A program made the position numbers and the translations under genes. A stretch of DNA of 64,000 bases from Flavobacteriaceae bacterium PS02334 (GTDB lineage Bacteria; Bacteroidota; Bacteroidia; Flavobacteriales; Flavobacteriaceae): NCBI GenBank assembly GCA_029959295.1, contig JASCOH010000005.1:310001-374000 (forward strand), in the 5' to 3' direction. Within the stretch, counting starts at the first letter, position 1; each line of letters begins with the position of its first letter. The notes below the pieces were generated by a model. It did no database searches, was not told the DNA's origin, and worked only from the letters and a program-made list of their open reading frames with translations. Shown here piece by piece: positions 10,475 through 19,993 of the stretch.

Positions 10475-11920
10475 TTAATTCATTTCACTATATCCCACAA
10501 CTTCTCCAATCAAAGTGCCACTCGTGCAAGTATTGATTTTTACATTCACAAATTCTCCAATTTGGTAATTTTCTCTTGGGAAAACCACCGTGATACTTTG
10601 TGAATTTCTTCCTGAAAACTGTGCTGCCGATTTTTTAGAAGTCTTTTCGATTAGAACTTCGACGGTTTTTCCGATAAATTCTTCGCTTCTAAACCAGCTG
10701 TGTTTTTGCTGTAAATCGACAATTTCTTGTAATCTTCGGGCTTTTGTTTCTTCTGGAACATCGTCTTCCATTTTTCTTCCCGCCAAGGTTCCCGGACGTT
10801 CAGAATACGAATACATATAACCAAAATTATATTTTACAAATTCCATCAAGCTCAAGGTGTCTTGGTGGTCTTGTTCCGTTTCTGTTGGAAAACCGGCAAT
10901 CATATCTTGCGAAATACTGCATTCTGGAATGATGGTTCTGATTTTTGTAATCAAGTCAAAATATTCTGAACGCGTGTGCAAACGGTTCATTTCCTTCAAG
11001 ATTCTATCGCTTCCAGATTGAACTGGAAGGTGAATGTGCTTGCAGATATTTGGATATTTTGCAATAATATGTAAAACGCTTTCGTGCATGTCTTGAGGAT
11101 TTGAAGTCGAAAAACGAACCCGCATTTTCGGGAATGTTGTCGCCACCATTTCCAATAAATTGTCAAAATTCACGGCAGTTGCCTTTTGCATATCCGACGC
11201 TTTCTCGAAATCTTTTTTCAAACCACCACCGTACCATAAATAGCTATCAACATTTTGGCCTAAAAGTGTAATTTCCTTATAACCTTGATTCCAAAGATTG
11301 GTAATCTCGGTCATAATACTTTGCGGTTCACGGCTTCTTTCACGACCTCGAGTGAACGGAACTACGCAAAACGTACACATATTATCGCAACCTCTTGTGA
11401 TGGAAACCAATGCTGTGATTCCGTTGCTGTTCAAGCGAACAGGTGAAATATCTCCATAGGTTTCATCTTTTGATAAAATTACGTTGATGGCATCATTTCC
11501 TGATTCCACTTCGGCAAGTAGATTTGGCAAGTCTTTGTAGGCATCTGGACCAACAACCAAATCTACAATTTTTTCTTCTTCTAGGAATTGGCTTTTCAAG
11601 CGTTCGGCCATACAACCCAGAACCCCGACCTTCATCTTTGGGTTGATTCGTTTTACGGCATTGTATTTTTCTAGACGCTTTCTGATGGTCTGTTCGGCCT
11701 TGTCTCTAATGGAACAGGTGTTTACCAAAACCAAATCGGCTTCTTCAAGGATTTGGGTGGTGTTGAAACCATTTTCAGATAGGATGGAAGCCACGACTTC
11801 GCTGTCTGAAAAATTCATCGCACAGCCGTAACTCTCGATAAAAAGTTTTTTGGTATTTCCCGTTTTATGTTCTAAAACCAAGCTTTCGCCTTGTTTGTTC
11901 TCTTCAATAATCTTTTCCAT
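10475..11920 (-). CDS. miaB: tRNA-2-methylthio-N6-dimethylallyladenosine synthase MiaB
   Basis: A 481-residue radical-SAM methylthiotransferase. The UPF0004 domain supplies three cluster cysteines (ESYGCAMN, NTCSIRDKAEQ, LGCMAERLK). The radical-SAM motif is CDNMCTFC followed by VVPFTRGRERSR. A C-terminal TRAM domain ends the protein. It adds a methylthio group to A37 of tRNAs reading U-starting codons. A good promoter lies just upstream, so miaB probably opens the miaB to secG run. Confidence 0.96.
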   Translation of the reverse strand: MEKIIEENKQGESLVLEHKTGNTKKLFIESYGCAMNFSDSEVVASILSENGFNTTQILEEADLVLVNTCSIRDKAEQTIRKRLEKYNAVKRINPKMKVGVLGCMAERLKSQFLEEEKIVDLVVGPDAYKDLPNLLAEVESGNDAINVILSKDETYGDISPVRLNSNGITALVSITRGCDNMCTFCVVPFTRGRERSREPQSIMTEITNLWNQGYKEITLLGQNVDSYLWYGGGLKKDFEKASDMQKATAVNFDNLLEMVATTFPKMRVRFSTSNPQDMHESVLHIIAKYPNICKHIHLPVQSGSDRILKEMNRLHTRSEYFDLITKIRTIIPECSISQDMIAGFPTETEQDHQDTLSLMEFVKYNFGYMYSYSERPGTLAGRKMEDDVPEETKARRLQEIVDLQQKHSWFRSEEFIGKTVEVLIEKTSKKSAAQFSGRNSQSITVVFPRENYQIGEFVNVKINTCTSGTLIGEVVGYSEMN

Positions 11921-11952
11921 ACGTCTTCCTTCAGCGGAATTTATTCGATTCG

Positions 11953-11984
11953 CAAAGATAGAATAAATTTAAGGAATATGACAA
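11953..11984 (-). promoter_or_regulatory. Bacteroidota promoter of miaB
   Basis: On the minus strand TTG (11984-11982), 21 bases, then TATCTTTG (11960-11953). This matches the Bacteroidota -33 TTG / -7 TAnnTTTG consensus. The leader to the ATG at 11920 would be about 28 bases. Confidence 0.75.
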
Positions 11985-12057
11985 GTTGGCAGGAAAATTT
12001 TAAGAGTTGCTAACTCGCTGAACAAGTAATTTTTTTAAAAAGGTGATTGCTCAAACG

Positions 12058-12118
12058 TGTCATTCCGACGAAGGAAGAAAGCTCTCGTTGCGAAGATTCC
12101 TCCTTCGTCGGAATGACA
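12058..12118. repeat. REP-like inverted repeat (ATTCCGACGAAGGA family)
   Basis: Arms 12058-12079 and 12097-12118 are inverted copies with a single mismatch in 22 bases, the core being ATTCCGACGAAGGA, around a 17-base centre. The sequence is more G+C-rich than its surroundings and matches a repeat type I know from intergenic regions of many Flavobacteria. Confidence 0.75.
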
Positions 12119-12242
12119 AAAATATTTAATCTCTAAATAATGCCGTGTTTTTTTATACCTTAATATATATAATTCATTTTAAAGGTTCCAATTATCCACA
12201 ATATTGGTCCAGAAGATTCCAAAAATGAAAATAGTTTCTCAA

Positions 12243-12325
12243 ATAGCCCCGATTGCAGGGGAAATCCTTTTTCATTTTTTCTTTAAAAATGAAAAAGATT
12301 GTACCGGAAAGCGGGAAAATGGATT
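12243..12325 (+). ncRNA. Possible structured flavobacterial RNA element (Flavo-1-like)
   Basis: The strand reads TAGCCCCGATTGCAGGGGAA, then a 13-bp perfect hairpin (arms 12267-12279 and 12285-12297), then CCGGAAAGCGGGAAAA. CCCG near the start can pair with CGGG near 12312, closing an outer stem around the hairpin. The layout (AGCCCCGAT, long variable A/T hairpin, GGAAAGCGGGA) is one I associate with a common Flavobacterium intergenic element, perhaps the Flavo-1 RNA motif. The family name is from memory and uncertain. Confidence 0.4.
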
Positions 12326-12432
12326 GCAAAAACGCCTTTTGTTTCGCTTCTGAAAATAGAAATTTTATGCGCTGAAAATCAGTTAATTTGAATTTAAAAA
12401 AATCTAAAAACGCAATATTTAAAAAATTCACA

Positions 12433-12440
12433 TACTTTTG
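12433..12440 (+). promoter_or_regulatory. -7 box of topA
   Basis: TACTTTTG, a perfect TAnnTTTG, lies 19 bases before the ATG at 12460. It falls inside the longer open frame that could start at the TTG at 12388, which supports the shorter start. No TTG at normal -33 spacing was seen. Confidence 0.65.
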
Positions 12441-12459
12441 CGACAGAAATAAAAGCATT

Positions 12460-14979
12460 ATGGCAAAGAATTTAGTGATAGTTGAGTCGCCTGCGAAGGC
12501 AAAAACCATAGAAAAATTTTTGGGAAGCGATTACCAGGTGGAGTCCAGTTATGGGCACATTGCGGATTTGCCTTCCAAGGAAATTGGGGTGGATGTACTG
12601 AATGGTTTTAAGCCGAAATATGAGGTTTCCCCTGATAAAAAAGCGTTGGTGACGAAACTAAAAGGACTAGCGAAAAAAGCCGAAATGGTTTGGTTGGCGA
12701 GTGATGAGGACCGCGAGGGAGAAGCCATTTCTTGGCACTTGGCGGAAGAATTAGATTTGAAACCTGAAAAAACAAAAAGAATTGTTTTTCACGAAATTAC
12801 AAAAACGGCCATCTTAAAAGCGATTGATAATCCGAGAGGAATTAATTATGACTTGGTAAACGCGCAGCAGGCGAGAAGAGTTTTGGATAGATTGGTTGGT
12901 TATGAACTTTCTCCGGTTTTGTGGAGAAAAATCAAAGGCGGTTTATCGGCTGGAAGAGTGCAATCTGTTTCGGTGCGATTGATTGTGGAGAGAGAAAGAG
13001 AAATCCAGAATTTTAATGCGGTTGCAAGTTATTCGGTTGTTGCTGAATTTGCTAACGAAGCTGGAAAAACGTTCAAGGCGAAATTGCCAAAGAATTTTAC
13101 TACGAAAAAAGAAGCCGAAGATTTTTTAAATAAAAATATCGGGTCTATATATAAGGTAGCGGATTTGGAAACAAAACCTACCAAAAAAACACCTGCAGCG
13201 CCATTTACGACTTCGACTTTGCAACAGGAAGCGGCGAGAAAATTGTATCTTCCGGTTGGAATCACGATGCAGTTGGCGCAAAGATTATACGAAGCCGGTT
13301 TGATTACCTATATGAGAACGGATAGCGTGAATCTTTCGAACGATGCGATGACTGCGGCGGAAGCTGAAATTATCAAATCGTATGGCAAGGAATTTTCAAA
13401 ACCTAGAAATTTCACAACGAAAAGCAAAGGAGCTCAAGAAGCTCACGAAGCGATTCGTCCGACGGATATGTCGCGTCACACGGTAAATATCGATAGAGAT
13501 CAAGCGCGTTTGTATGATTTGATTTGGAAAAGAACATTGGCTTCTCAAATGAGCGACGCTCAATTGGAACGAACCAACGTAAAAATCGAGGCAAATAATC
13601 ATAGCGAATTATTTGCTGCGACTGGAGAAGTTTTGCTTTTTGAAGGTTTCTTGAAAGTGTATTTGGAAGGTCATGATGACGAAGACGAAGAGCAAGAAGG
13701 AATGTTGCCTGCGATGAAAGTCAATGAAAAATTGCAAAACAATTACATCACAGCGACAGAAAGATATTCTAGACCGCCTGCGAGATATACTGAAGCTTCT
13801 CTGGTAAAGAAATTAGAGGAACTTGGAATCGGCCGTCCGTCGACTTATGCTCCGACGATTTCTACTATTATCAACAGAAATTATGTTGAGAAAGGAAATT
13901 TAGAAGGAAACGAAAGAAATTATACGCAGTTGACTTTGCAATCTGGAAAGCTTGGAGAGAAATTGCTGAAAGAAAATACAGGTTCTGATAAAGGAAAATT
14001 GGTTCCGACAGACATTGGAACAATTGTTACGGATTTCTTAGTAAAGAATTTCGAAAGAATCTTGGATTATAATTTCACGGCAAAAGTGGAACAGGATTTT
14101 GATGAAATTGCCGAAGGAAATGTGAATTGGGCAAAAATGATGCAGGAATTCTACGATCAGTTTCATCCAAATGTAAAAGATGTAGAAGCGAATGCCGAAA
14201 GAGAATCTGGAGAAAGAATTTTAGGAAAAGATCCAAAAACGGGTAAACCGGTTAGCGTTCGTTTAGGAAAATTTGGCCCGATGGCTCAGATTGGAGAGCC
14301 GGATGATGAAGAAAAGCAGTTTGCAAGTTTGATGAACGATCAGAATATCGGGAATATTACCTTGGAAGAAGCTTTGAAATTGTTTTTGCTTCCTAAAAAT
14401 CTTGGAACTTACAAAGAAGAAGAAGTCGAAGTAAACAATGGCCGTTTTGGTCCGTATGTTCGTTTTGGGAAAATGTTTATTTCGCTTCCAAAAGGAGAAG
14501 ATCCGTTGGATGTGACTTTTGAAAGAGCGAAAGAATTGATTGCTGAAAAAGAGGAAGCTGATGCTCCGATTGCGACTTACAAAAACGAGGCAGTTCAAAA
14601 AGGTGTCGGTCGTTTTGGACCTTTTCTAAAATGGAACGGAATTTTTATCAATGTAAGCAAGAAATATAATTTTGATAACCTTTCACAATCAGATATCGTT
14701 GAATTGATTGAAGATAAAATCCAGAAAGAAATTGATAAAGTGCTTCACCATTGGGAAGACGAAGGGATCAAGGTGGAAAAAGCACGTTGGGGACGTTCGG
14801 TGATTACCAAAGGAAAAATCAAGATTGAATTGAGCAAAGATGTTGATGCGACGAAGTTGACCTTGGCTGAAGTTCAAGAAATGATCGAGAAAAAATCGCC
14901 TGCTAAAAAGACTGCGGCGAAAAAAACTACAGCAACTAAAAAACCAGCTGCAAAAAAAGCAGTAGCAAAAAAGAAATAA
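12460..14979 (+). CDS. topA: DNA topoisomerase I
   Basis: An 839-residue type IA topoisomerase counted from MAKNLVIVESPAKAKTIEKF. The frame is open from a TTG at 12388, but the promoter box lies in that extension. The catalytic Tyr is in GLITYMRTDSVNLS. The Toprim acidic motif is ASDEDREGEAISWH. The C-terminus has repeated GRFGPYVRFG / GRFGPFLKW modules instead of classical zinc fingers, and ends in a Lys/Ala-rich tail like histone H1. It relaxes negative supercoils. The next gene starts 3 bases after its stop. Confidence 0.97.
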   Translation: MAKNLVIVESPAKAKTIEKFLGSDYQVESSYGHIADLPSKEIGVDVLNGFKPKYEVSPDKKALVTKLKGLAKKAEMVWLASDEDREGEAISWHLAEELDLKPEKTKRIVFHEITKTAILKAIDNPRGINYDLVNAQQARRVLDRLVGYELSPVLWRKIKGGLSAGRVQSVSVRLIVEREREIQNFNAVASYSVVAEFANEAGKTFKAKLPKNFTTKKEAEDFLNKNIGSIYKVADLETKPTKKTPAAPFTTSTLQQEAARKLYLPVGITMQLAQRLYEAGLITYMRTDSVNLSNDAMTAAEAEIIKSYGKEFSKPRNFTTKSKGAQEAHEAIRPTDMSRHTVNIDRDQARLYDLIWKRTLASQMSDAQLERTNVKIEANNHSELFAATGEVLLFEGFLKVYLEGHDDEDEEQEGMLPAMKVNEKLQNNYITATERYSRPPARYTEASLVKKLEELGIGRPSTYAPTISTIINRNYVEKGNLEGNERNYTQLTLQSGKLGEKLLKENTGSDKGKLVPTDIGTIVTDFLVKNFERILDYNFTAKVEQDFDEIAEGNVNWAKMMQEFYDQFHPNVKDVEANAERESGERILGKDPKTGKPVSVRLGKFGPMAQIGEPDDEEKQFASLMNDQNIGNITLEEALKLFLLPKNLGTYKEEEVEVNNGRFGPYVRFGKMFISLPKGEDPLDVTFERAKELIAEKEEADAPIATYKNEAVQKGVGRFGPFLKWNGIFINVSKKYNFDNLSQSDIVELIEDKIQKEIDKVLHHWEDEGIKVEKARWGRSVITKGKIKIELSKDVDATKLTLAEVQEMIEKKSPAKKTAAKKTTATKKPAAKKAVAKKK

Positions 14980-14982
14980 TAT

Positions 14983-16134
14983 ATGGAGTTTGATTTCCTG
15001 TCGCCCTTAGATGATGAAATCTTAGAATTTATAAACGGCCTTTCTTCTCAAAATTTGGGAAGCAAGGTTGTTTTGCATACGAACGAAGATTTTCCGGATT
15101 TGAATAAAATCAAGCTCGCTATTATCGGCGTAAAGGAAAATCGGGGCGCGCATGTTGAAATAGAAAATACAAAGTTGAGTCACATCCGAAAAGAGCTTTA
15201 CGGATTATTTCCAGGTAACTGGGAAGCTTCTATAGCTGATTTAGGGAATATTTTAGCAGGAAACGATATCGACGATACTTATTTTGCTTTGCGCAAGGTT
15301 GTGGCTTCTTTGTTGAAAATGAAAATCATTCCGATCGTGATTGGCGGTTCTCAAGATTTGACGTATCCGCTGTATCGCGCTTATGATGAATTAGAACAGA
15401 TGGTAAATTTGGTTTCGATTGACAATAAGTTTGATTTCGGGGATGCGAGCAAACCGCTTTCGGCTGGTTCTTATCTCACAAAAATGATTATTGAGGAGCC
15501 AAATAATCTTTTTAATTATAGTAATTTAGGCTATCAGACCTATTATAATTCGCAAGAAGAGATAGATTTGGTAGAAAAATTATTTTTTGACGCCTATCGT
15601 TTGGGGGAAGTATCCAGTAATATATCGATTGCGGAGCCTGTTTTTAGAGATGCTGATATTGTGAGCGTAGATTTAACATCTGTAAAATCTTGTGATTCCG
15701 GTAATTTTATTACTTTTACGCCCAACGGATTTAACGGTAAAGAGATATGTTCTTTATCAAGATATGCCGGAATTAGCGATAAAGTTTCGATATTTGGCAT
15801 TTTTAATCATAATAATTCAAAGCAGGAAGCCGTTTTGATTGCACAAATCATTTGGTATTTTATTGAAGGGTTTCATTATAGATCCCATGAATATCCATTT
15901 GGAAGCAGAGAGAATTACTTAAAATACATTGTTCCGCTAGAAGATGAAGAACTCATTTTCTTTAAAAGCCACAAAACGGAGCGCTGGTGGATAGAAATTC
16001 CATTTATTTCAAATGTTAATAATAAATTAAAAAGAAATACGTTATTACCTTGCACCCATGAAGATTATTTAGGTGCCTGTGCCAGTGAAATCCCTGAAAG
16101 GTGGTGGAAAGCACAAAGAAAAAATGTAGTATAA
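14983..16134 (+). CDS. Arginase/formimidoylglutamase-fold protein, metal site degenerate
   Basis: A 383-residue ureohydrolase-fold protein. The family ligand motifs are recognisable but altered: GGDH becomes GGSQD (His lost), DAHxD becomes IDNKFD (His lost, both Asp kept), and SxDxD becomes SVDLTS (second Asp lost). Three of six Mn ligands are therefore missing, and the canonical hydrolysis is unlikely. It lies between topA and gldK, 3 bases from topA, with a separate promoter before gldK. Annotation pipelines may call it formimidoylglutamase; I would treat it as a probable pseudoenzyme, possibly tied to gliding or type IX secretion by location only. Confidence 0.75.
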   Translation: MEFDFLSPLDDEILEFINGLSSQNLGSKVVLHTNEDFPDLNKIKLAIIGVKENRGAHVEIENTKLSHIRKELYGLFPGNWEASIADLGNILAGNDIDDTYFALRKVVASLLKMKIIPIVIGGSQDLTYPLYRAYDELEQMVNLVSIDNKFDFGDASKPLSAGSYLTKMIIEEPNNLFNYSNLGYQTYYNSQEEIDLVEKLFFDAYRLGEVSSNISIAEPVFRDADIVSVDLTSVKSCDSGNFITFTPNGFNGKEICSLSRYAGISDKVSIFGIFNHNNSKQEAVLIAQIIWYFIEGFHYRSHEYPFGSRENYLKYIVPLEDEELIFFKSHKTERWWIEIPFISNVNNKLKRNTLLPCTHEDYLGACASEIPERWWKAQRKNVV

Positions 16135-16177
16135 AAAGAGTAAGCCTGAATTTATTAACAAAATCTTAAATAAAGTT

Positions 16178-16185
16178 TATATTTG
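16178..16185 (+). promoter_or_regulatory. -7 box of the gldKLMN operon
   Basis: TATATTTG, a perfect TAnnTTTG, lies 94 bases before the gldK ATG. It would give a long leader of about 90 bases. No clear TTG was seen at -33. Confidence 0.55.
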
Positions 16186-16279
16186 TTTTGGGTTTTTTTA
16201 ATAAAAAAATTGTTTTTTCAAAAAATAATAAATAGGTTTACGCCCTCAAAAATAAGAATATATCATAACCCAATTTTAT

Positions 16280-17647
16280 ATGAAGAAGTTCATTGCATTT
16301 GCAGCATTAGTATCAGTTTTATCTAGCTGCGGTTCGAGCGACAAAGGGGAATTAGTAGGTGTTAAAGGCAAGAAATGGCATCCAGAAAAACCATACGGTA
16401 TGACTCTGGTTCCAGGTGGTGCTTTTATTATGGGTAAATCAGATGATGATTTGGCTAATGTCCAAGATGCTCCAACCAAAACAGTTACCGTTCGTTCTTT
16501 TTATATGGATGAAACGGAAATTACAAACGGCGAATACAAGCAGTTTGTGAATTGGGTGAAAGACTCGACAATCAGAATGCGTTTGGCTATTTTGGCTGAA
16601 GACGTTGGTCAGGCAAAAGGAACTGGCGGTATCGGTGAATTTGCGTTCGATGATACTGATCCAGCTACAATGTCTCCATACGACAAATATATGTATGAAA
16701 ACTATTACAGTCTTGGTACAGATGATGATCCATATGCTGGAAGAAAATTAAATAAAAAAGTAAAATTGATTACTGATCCACAGAAATATCCTGATGAATA
16801 TTATGTTGAGGTAATGGATTCTATGTATCTTCCTGCTGCTGAATCATACAATGGATTGAGAACTATTGATGTTTCAAAATTGAAATTCCGTTATTCTGAA
16901 GCAAACCTTAATGAGGCTGTTAAGAAAAAAGGAAGAAAAGATTTCTACAAGAAAACTGAGCCAGTTGCAATCTATCCTGATACGACAACTTGGATTAAAG
17001 ATTTCGCATATTCTTATAATGAGCCAATGCACAATGATTATTTCTGGCACCAAGCTTATGATGATTATCCAGTTGTAGGTGTTAGCTGGAAACAAGCTAA
17101 AGCATTCTGTGCTTGGAGAACTCTTTATAAAAATGCTTTCTTGAAAAAGAAAAAAGGTAGAAATCAAGTAAACTCTTTCCGTCTTCCTACAGAAGCAGAA
17201 TGGGAGTATGCTGCAAGAGGCGGTCTGGAATCAGGAACTTACCCATGGGGAGGTCCTTATGCTAAAAATGACAGAGGTTGTTTCTTGGCAAACTTTAAGC
17301 CAAACAGAGGAGATTATGCTGCTGATGGTGCTTTGTATACTGTTGAAGCAAAATCTTATGATCCAAATGATTATAATTTGTATAACATGTCAGGAAACGT
17401 TGCTGAGTGGACAAATTCTTCTTATGACGCAGCTTCTTACGAATATGTTTCTACAATGAATCCAAACGTGCCAGATGCTAAAAACGAGCGCAAGGTAATC
17501 CGTGGAGGTTCTTGGAAAGATGTATCTTACTTCTTGCAAGTAGGTACGAGGGATTTTGAATATGCAGATTCTGCAAGAAGCTTTATCGGTTTCAGAACAG
17601 TTCAAGATTACATGGGAGTTCAAAATACAGGAAACACTCCTAAATAA
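16280..17647 (+). CDS. gldK: Gliding motility / T9SS lipoprotein GldK
   Basis: A 455-residue outer-membrane lipoprotein: signal peptide with lipobox VLSSC (Cys17), then a formylglycine-generating-enzyme-like (SUMF1) domain seen in LVPGGAFIMGKSDDD, FYMDETEITNGEYKQFV, FRLPTEAEWEYAARGG and VIRGGSWKD. In Flavobacterium GldK forms a periplasmic ring with GldN around the type IX secretion motor. It heads gldK-gldL-gldM-gldN. Confidence 0.95.
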   Translation: MKKFIAFAALVSVLSSCGSSDKGELVGVKGKKWHPEKPYGMTLVPGGAFIMGKSDDDLANVQDAPTKTVTVRSFYMDETEITNGEYKQFVNWVKDSTIRMRLAILAEDVGQAKGTGGIGEFAFDDTDPATMSPYDKYMYENYYSLGTDDDPYAGRKLNKKVKLITDPQKYPDEYYVEVMDSMYLPAAESYNGLRTIDVSKLKFRYSEANLNEAVKKKGRKDFYKKTEPVAIYPDTTTWIKDFAYSYNEPMHNDYFWHQAYDDYPVVGVSWKQAKAFCAWRTLYKNAFLKKKKGRNQVNSFRLPTEAEWEYAARGGLESGTYPWGGPYAKNDRGCFLANFKPNRGDYAADGALYTVEAKSYDPNDYNLYNMSGNVAEWTNSSYDAASYEYVSTMNPNVPDAKNERKVIRGGSWKDVSYFLQVGTRDFEYADSARSFIGFRTVQDYMGVQNTGNTPK

Positions 17648-17706
17648 AAAATTAACCAACTTTATATATTTTATATTACTTAACTATCTAAAAACTATTT
17701 ATTATT

Positions 17707-18354
17707 ATGGCAATTTTAAGCAAAAAAGCAATGAATTTCGCTTACGGTATGGGAGCAGCGGTTGTAATCATTGGAGCATTATTCAAAATTACTCACTTCG
17801 AAATAGGGCCATTGACTGGAACGTTAATGCTTTCTATTGGTTTGGTTACTGAAGCACTTATCTTTGCATTATCTGCTTTCGAACCAGTTGACAATGAAAT
17901 TGACTGGACACTTGTTTACCCAGAATTAGCAGGTGGGGAAGCTAAAAAGAAAGAAGCTAAAAAAGAAAACCCAACTGAAGCTCAAGGTTTATTATCTCAA
18001 AAATTAGACAACTTATTAAAAGATGCTAAAATTGACGGAGAATTAATGGCAAGCTTAGGAAATTCAATCAAAAACTTTGAAGGAGCTGCTAAAAACATGG
18101 CACCAACTGTTGATGCTATCGCTTCTCAAAGAAAATATGCTGACGAAATGACAAGTGCAGCAACTTCACTTGAAACATTGAACAGCTTATACAAAGTACA
18201 ATTAGAAAGCGCTTCTAGAAATGCTGAAGCTAACAAAGAAATCGCTGATAACGCTACTAAACTAAAAGAACAAATGCAATCTATGACTGCAAACATTGCT
18301 TCATTAAACAATGTTTATGGTGGTATGCTTTCTGCAATGAGTAACAAAGGATAA
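17707..18354 (+). CDS. gldL: Gliding motility / T9SS motor protein GldL
   Basis: A 215-residue inner-membrane protein with two N-terminal membrane helices: one near FAYGMGAAVVIIGALFKI, the other near GTLMLSIGLVTEALIFALSAFEP, which contains the conserved intramembrane Glu. A long cytoplasmic helical tail follows (residues ~90-215, heptad-like, rich in Ala/Lys/Glu). GldL pentamers with GldM form the proton-driven rotary motor of type IX secretion and gliding. Confidence 0.95.
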   Translation: MAILSKKAMNFAYGMGAAVVIIGALFKITHFEIGPLTGTLMLSIGLVTEALIFALSAFEPVDNEIDWTLVYPELAGGEAKKKEAKKENPTEAQGLLSQKLDNLLKDAKIDGELMASLGNSIKNFEGAAKNMAPTVDAIASQRKYADEMTSAATSLETLNSLYKVQLESASRNAEANKEIADNATKLKEQMQSMTANIASLNNVYGGMLSAMSNKG

Positions 18355-18408
18355 TTAGTTTAACACTATATTTTCATTAACAAAATAAAACTAAACTAAT
18401 TAGAAAAA

Positions 18409-19944
18409 ATGGCAGGAGGAAAATTAACCCCTAGACAGAAGATGATTAACCTGATGTATCTGGTTTTCATCGCAATGTTGGCAATGAATATGTCCAAAGA
18501 AGTATTATCTGCTTTTGGATTGATGAATGAAAAATTTGAGACAGCAAACAAATCTGCAACTGAAACTAACCAAGGAATGATGCAGGCACTTGATGCTAAA
18601 GCTTCTGAAGCTGGTGGTGAATTTGCTGGTGCTGCTGCAACAGCACACAAAGTAGAGGCTGCTACAAAAAAGTTTTATGATTTTATGGGAGGTTTGAAAG
18701 CTGATGCTTCTAAAGGAACAAAACCTGAAGAAGCTACCAACTATGAAACTATGGATAAGGCTGATAACCTAGATAACAGTTTATTTGTTGGTGAAGGTTA
18801 TACTCCAAGAGGAAATGCTGTTATTGCTGCAATTGAAACATACAAGACAGAAATGAAAGCTGCTTTAGGTACTGAGAAAAAATACAGTGCTATCTTGAAT
18901 CAAGTAAATGCTGCATTTAATACTGCAGATGTTGCAAACAAAGAAGGTATCAAAATTAAATTTTTGGATTACCACTTCAAAGGATTTCCTCAGATTGCTT
19001 CTGTAGCTAAAATTTCTGCTTGGCAAAATGATGCTAAAAAAGCAGAATCTGATGTAATCAGCGCAGCTCTAGGAAAAGCGGCAGTTCAAGCTGCTTCTTA
19101 TAGTAACTATCAAGCAATTGTAGTTTTAGAGAAAAATGCTTATTTCCAAGGTGAAAATGTAAAAGGGAAAGTTGTTTTAGGTCGTTATGATGAAAATACT
19201 AAACCAACTTCTTTCAAAGGCCCTGGTAAATTAGAAAATGGCCAAGCTGTTATCTCTTTAACTGCAGGAGGCGTTGGTGAGCAATCAATTAACGGAGAGT
19301 TTACTTTCTTGGAAGATGGAAAAACAATTCCTTTGAAATTTGCTGGAAACTACGTTGTAGTTCCAAGACCTAATTCTGCTACAATTTCAGCTGACAAGAT
19401 GAATGTTGTTTACCGTGGTGTTGTTAACCCAATGACAATTTCATTTGCTGGAGTGTCTGATAATAATGTTACAGCTTCTGCTCCTGGTTTGACAAAATCT
19501 GGTAAAGCTGGTACTTACAATATGAGTCCTGGTGCAGGACGTGAGGTTGTTATCAATGTTTCTGCTAAAATGTCTGATGGCAAAATGGCTAGCGACAAAA
19601 AAGTATTCAGGATTAAAAATATTCCTGGACCAACAGGGGCTTTAAGAGGAAAAGAAACAGGAACTGTTAAAGGTCCTAAATCTAACCTAGAAGTTCAAAC
19701 TGTTAATGCTGTTCTTGAAGATTTTGATTTCGATGTTAAATTGAACGTAGTAGGATTTAATATTAAAGTTCCTGGACAACCAACAATTGTTGTTTCTGGA
19801 AACAAAATGGATGCAAGAGCTAAATCTGCAATCCAAAAAGCAGGTAAAGGTGATGTAGTTGTGATTTCTGAAATCAAAACTAAATTAGAAGGCAGTGCAA
19901 TTATGCTTCCTAAAACGGCACCAGTTGCTTACGAAATACAATAA
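18409..19944 (+). CDS. gldM: Gliding motility / T9SS motor protein GldM
   Basis: A 511-residue protein with one N-terminal membrane helix (MINLMYLVFIAMLAMNMSKEVL) and a long periplasmic part made of successive beta domains. These end in SNLEVQTVNAVLEDFDFDVKLNVVGFNIKVPG-like strands of the C-terminal domain that contacts the GldK/GldN ring. It is the rotor shaft of the GldLM motor. The length matches known GldM proteins. Confidence 0.95.
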   Translation: MAGGKLTPRQKMINLMYLVFIAMLAMNMSKEVLSAFGLMNEKFETANKSATETNQGMMQALDAKASEAGGEFAGAAATAHKVEAATKKFYDFMGGLKADASKGTKPEEATNYETMDKADNLDNSLFVGEGYTPRGNAVIAAIETYKTEMKAALGTEKKYSAILNQVNAAFNTADVANKEGIKIKFLDYHFKGFPQIASVAKISAWQNDAKKAESDVISAALGKAAVQAASYSNYQAIVVLEKNAYFQGENVKGKVVLGRYDENTKPTSFKGPGKLENGQAVISLTAGGVGEQSINGEFTFLEDGKTIPLKFAGNYVVVPRPNSATISADKMNVVYRGVVNPMTISFAGVSDNNVTASAPGLTKSGKAGTYNMSPGAGREVVINVSAKMSDGKMASDKKVFRIKNIPGPTGALRGKETGTVKGPKSNLEVQTVNAVLEDFDFDVKLNVVGFNIKVPGQPTIVVSGNKMDARAKSAIQKAGKGDVVVISEIKTKLEGSAIMLPKTAPVAYEIQ

Positions 19945-19993
19945 TTATTTAAAGTTTGAGTTTTTAACTTAACAAACTAATAAATTACAAAAA

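Larger units (their letters stand above)
11921..12459. other. Gene-free region between divergent miaB and topA
   Basis: 540 bases without a credible gene. It holds the miaB promoter, a 22-bp inverted repeat, a structured element resembling a flavobacterial RNA motif, and the topA promoter. Each is listed separately. Confidence 0.7.

Noticed and set aside
12388-12459. N-terminal 24-residue extension of topA from TTG
   Set aside because: The topA promoter box lies inside it and family alignment starts at MAKNLVIVESPAKAKT.
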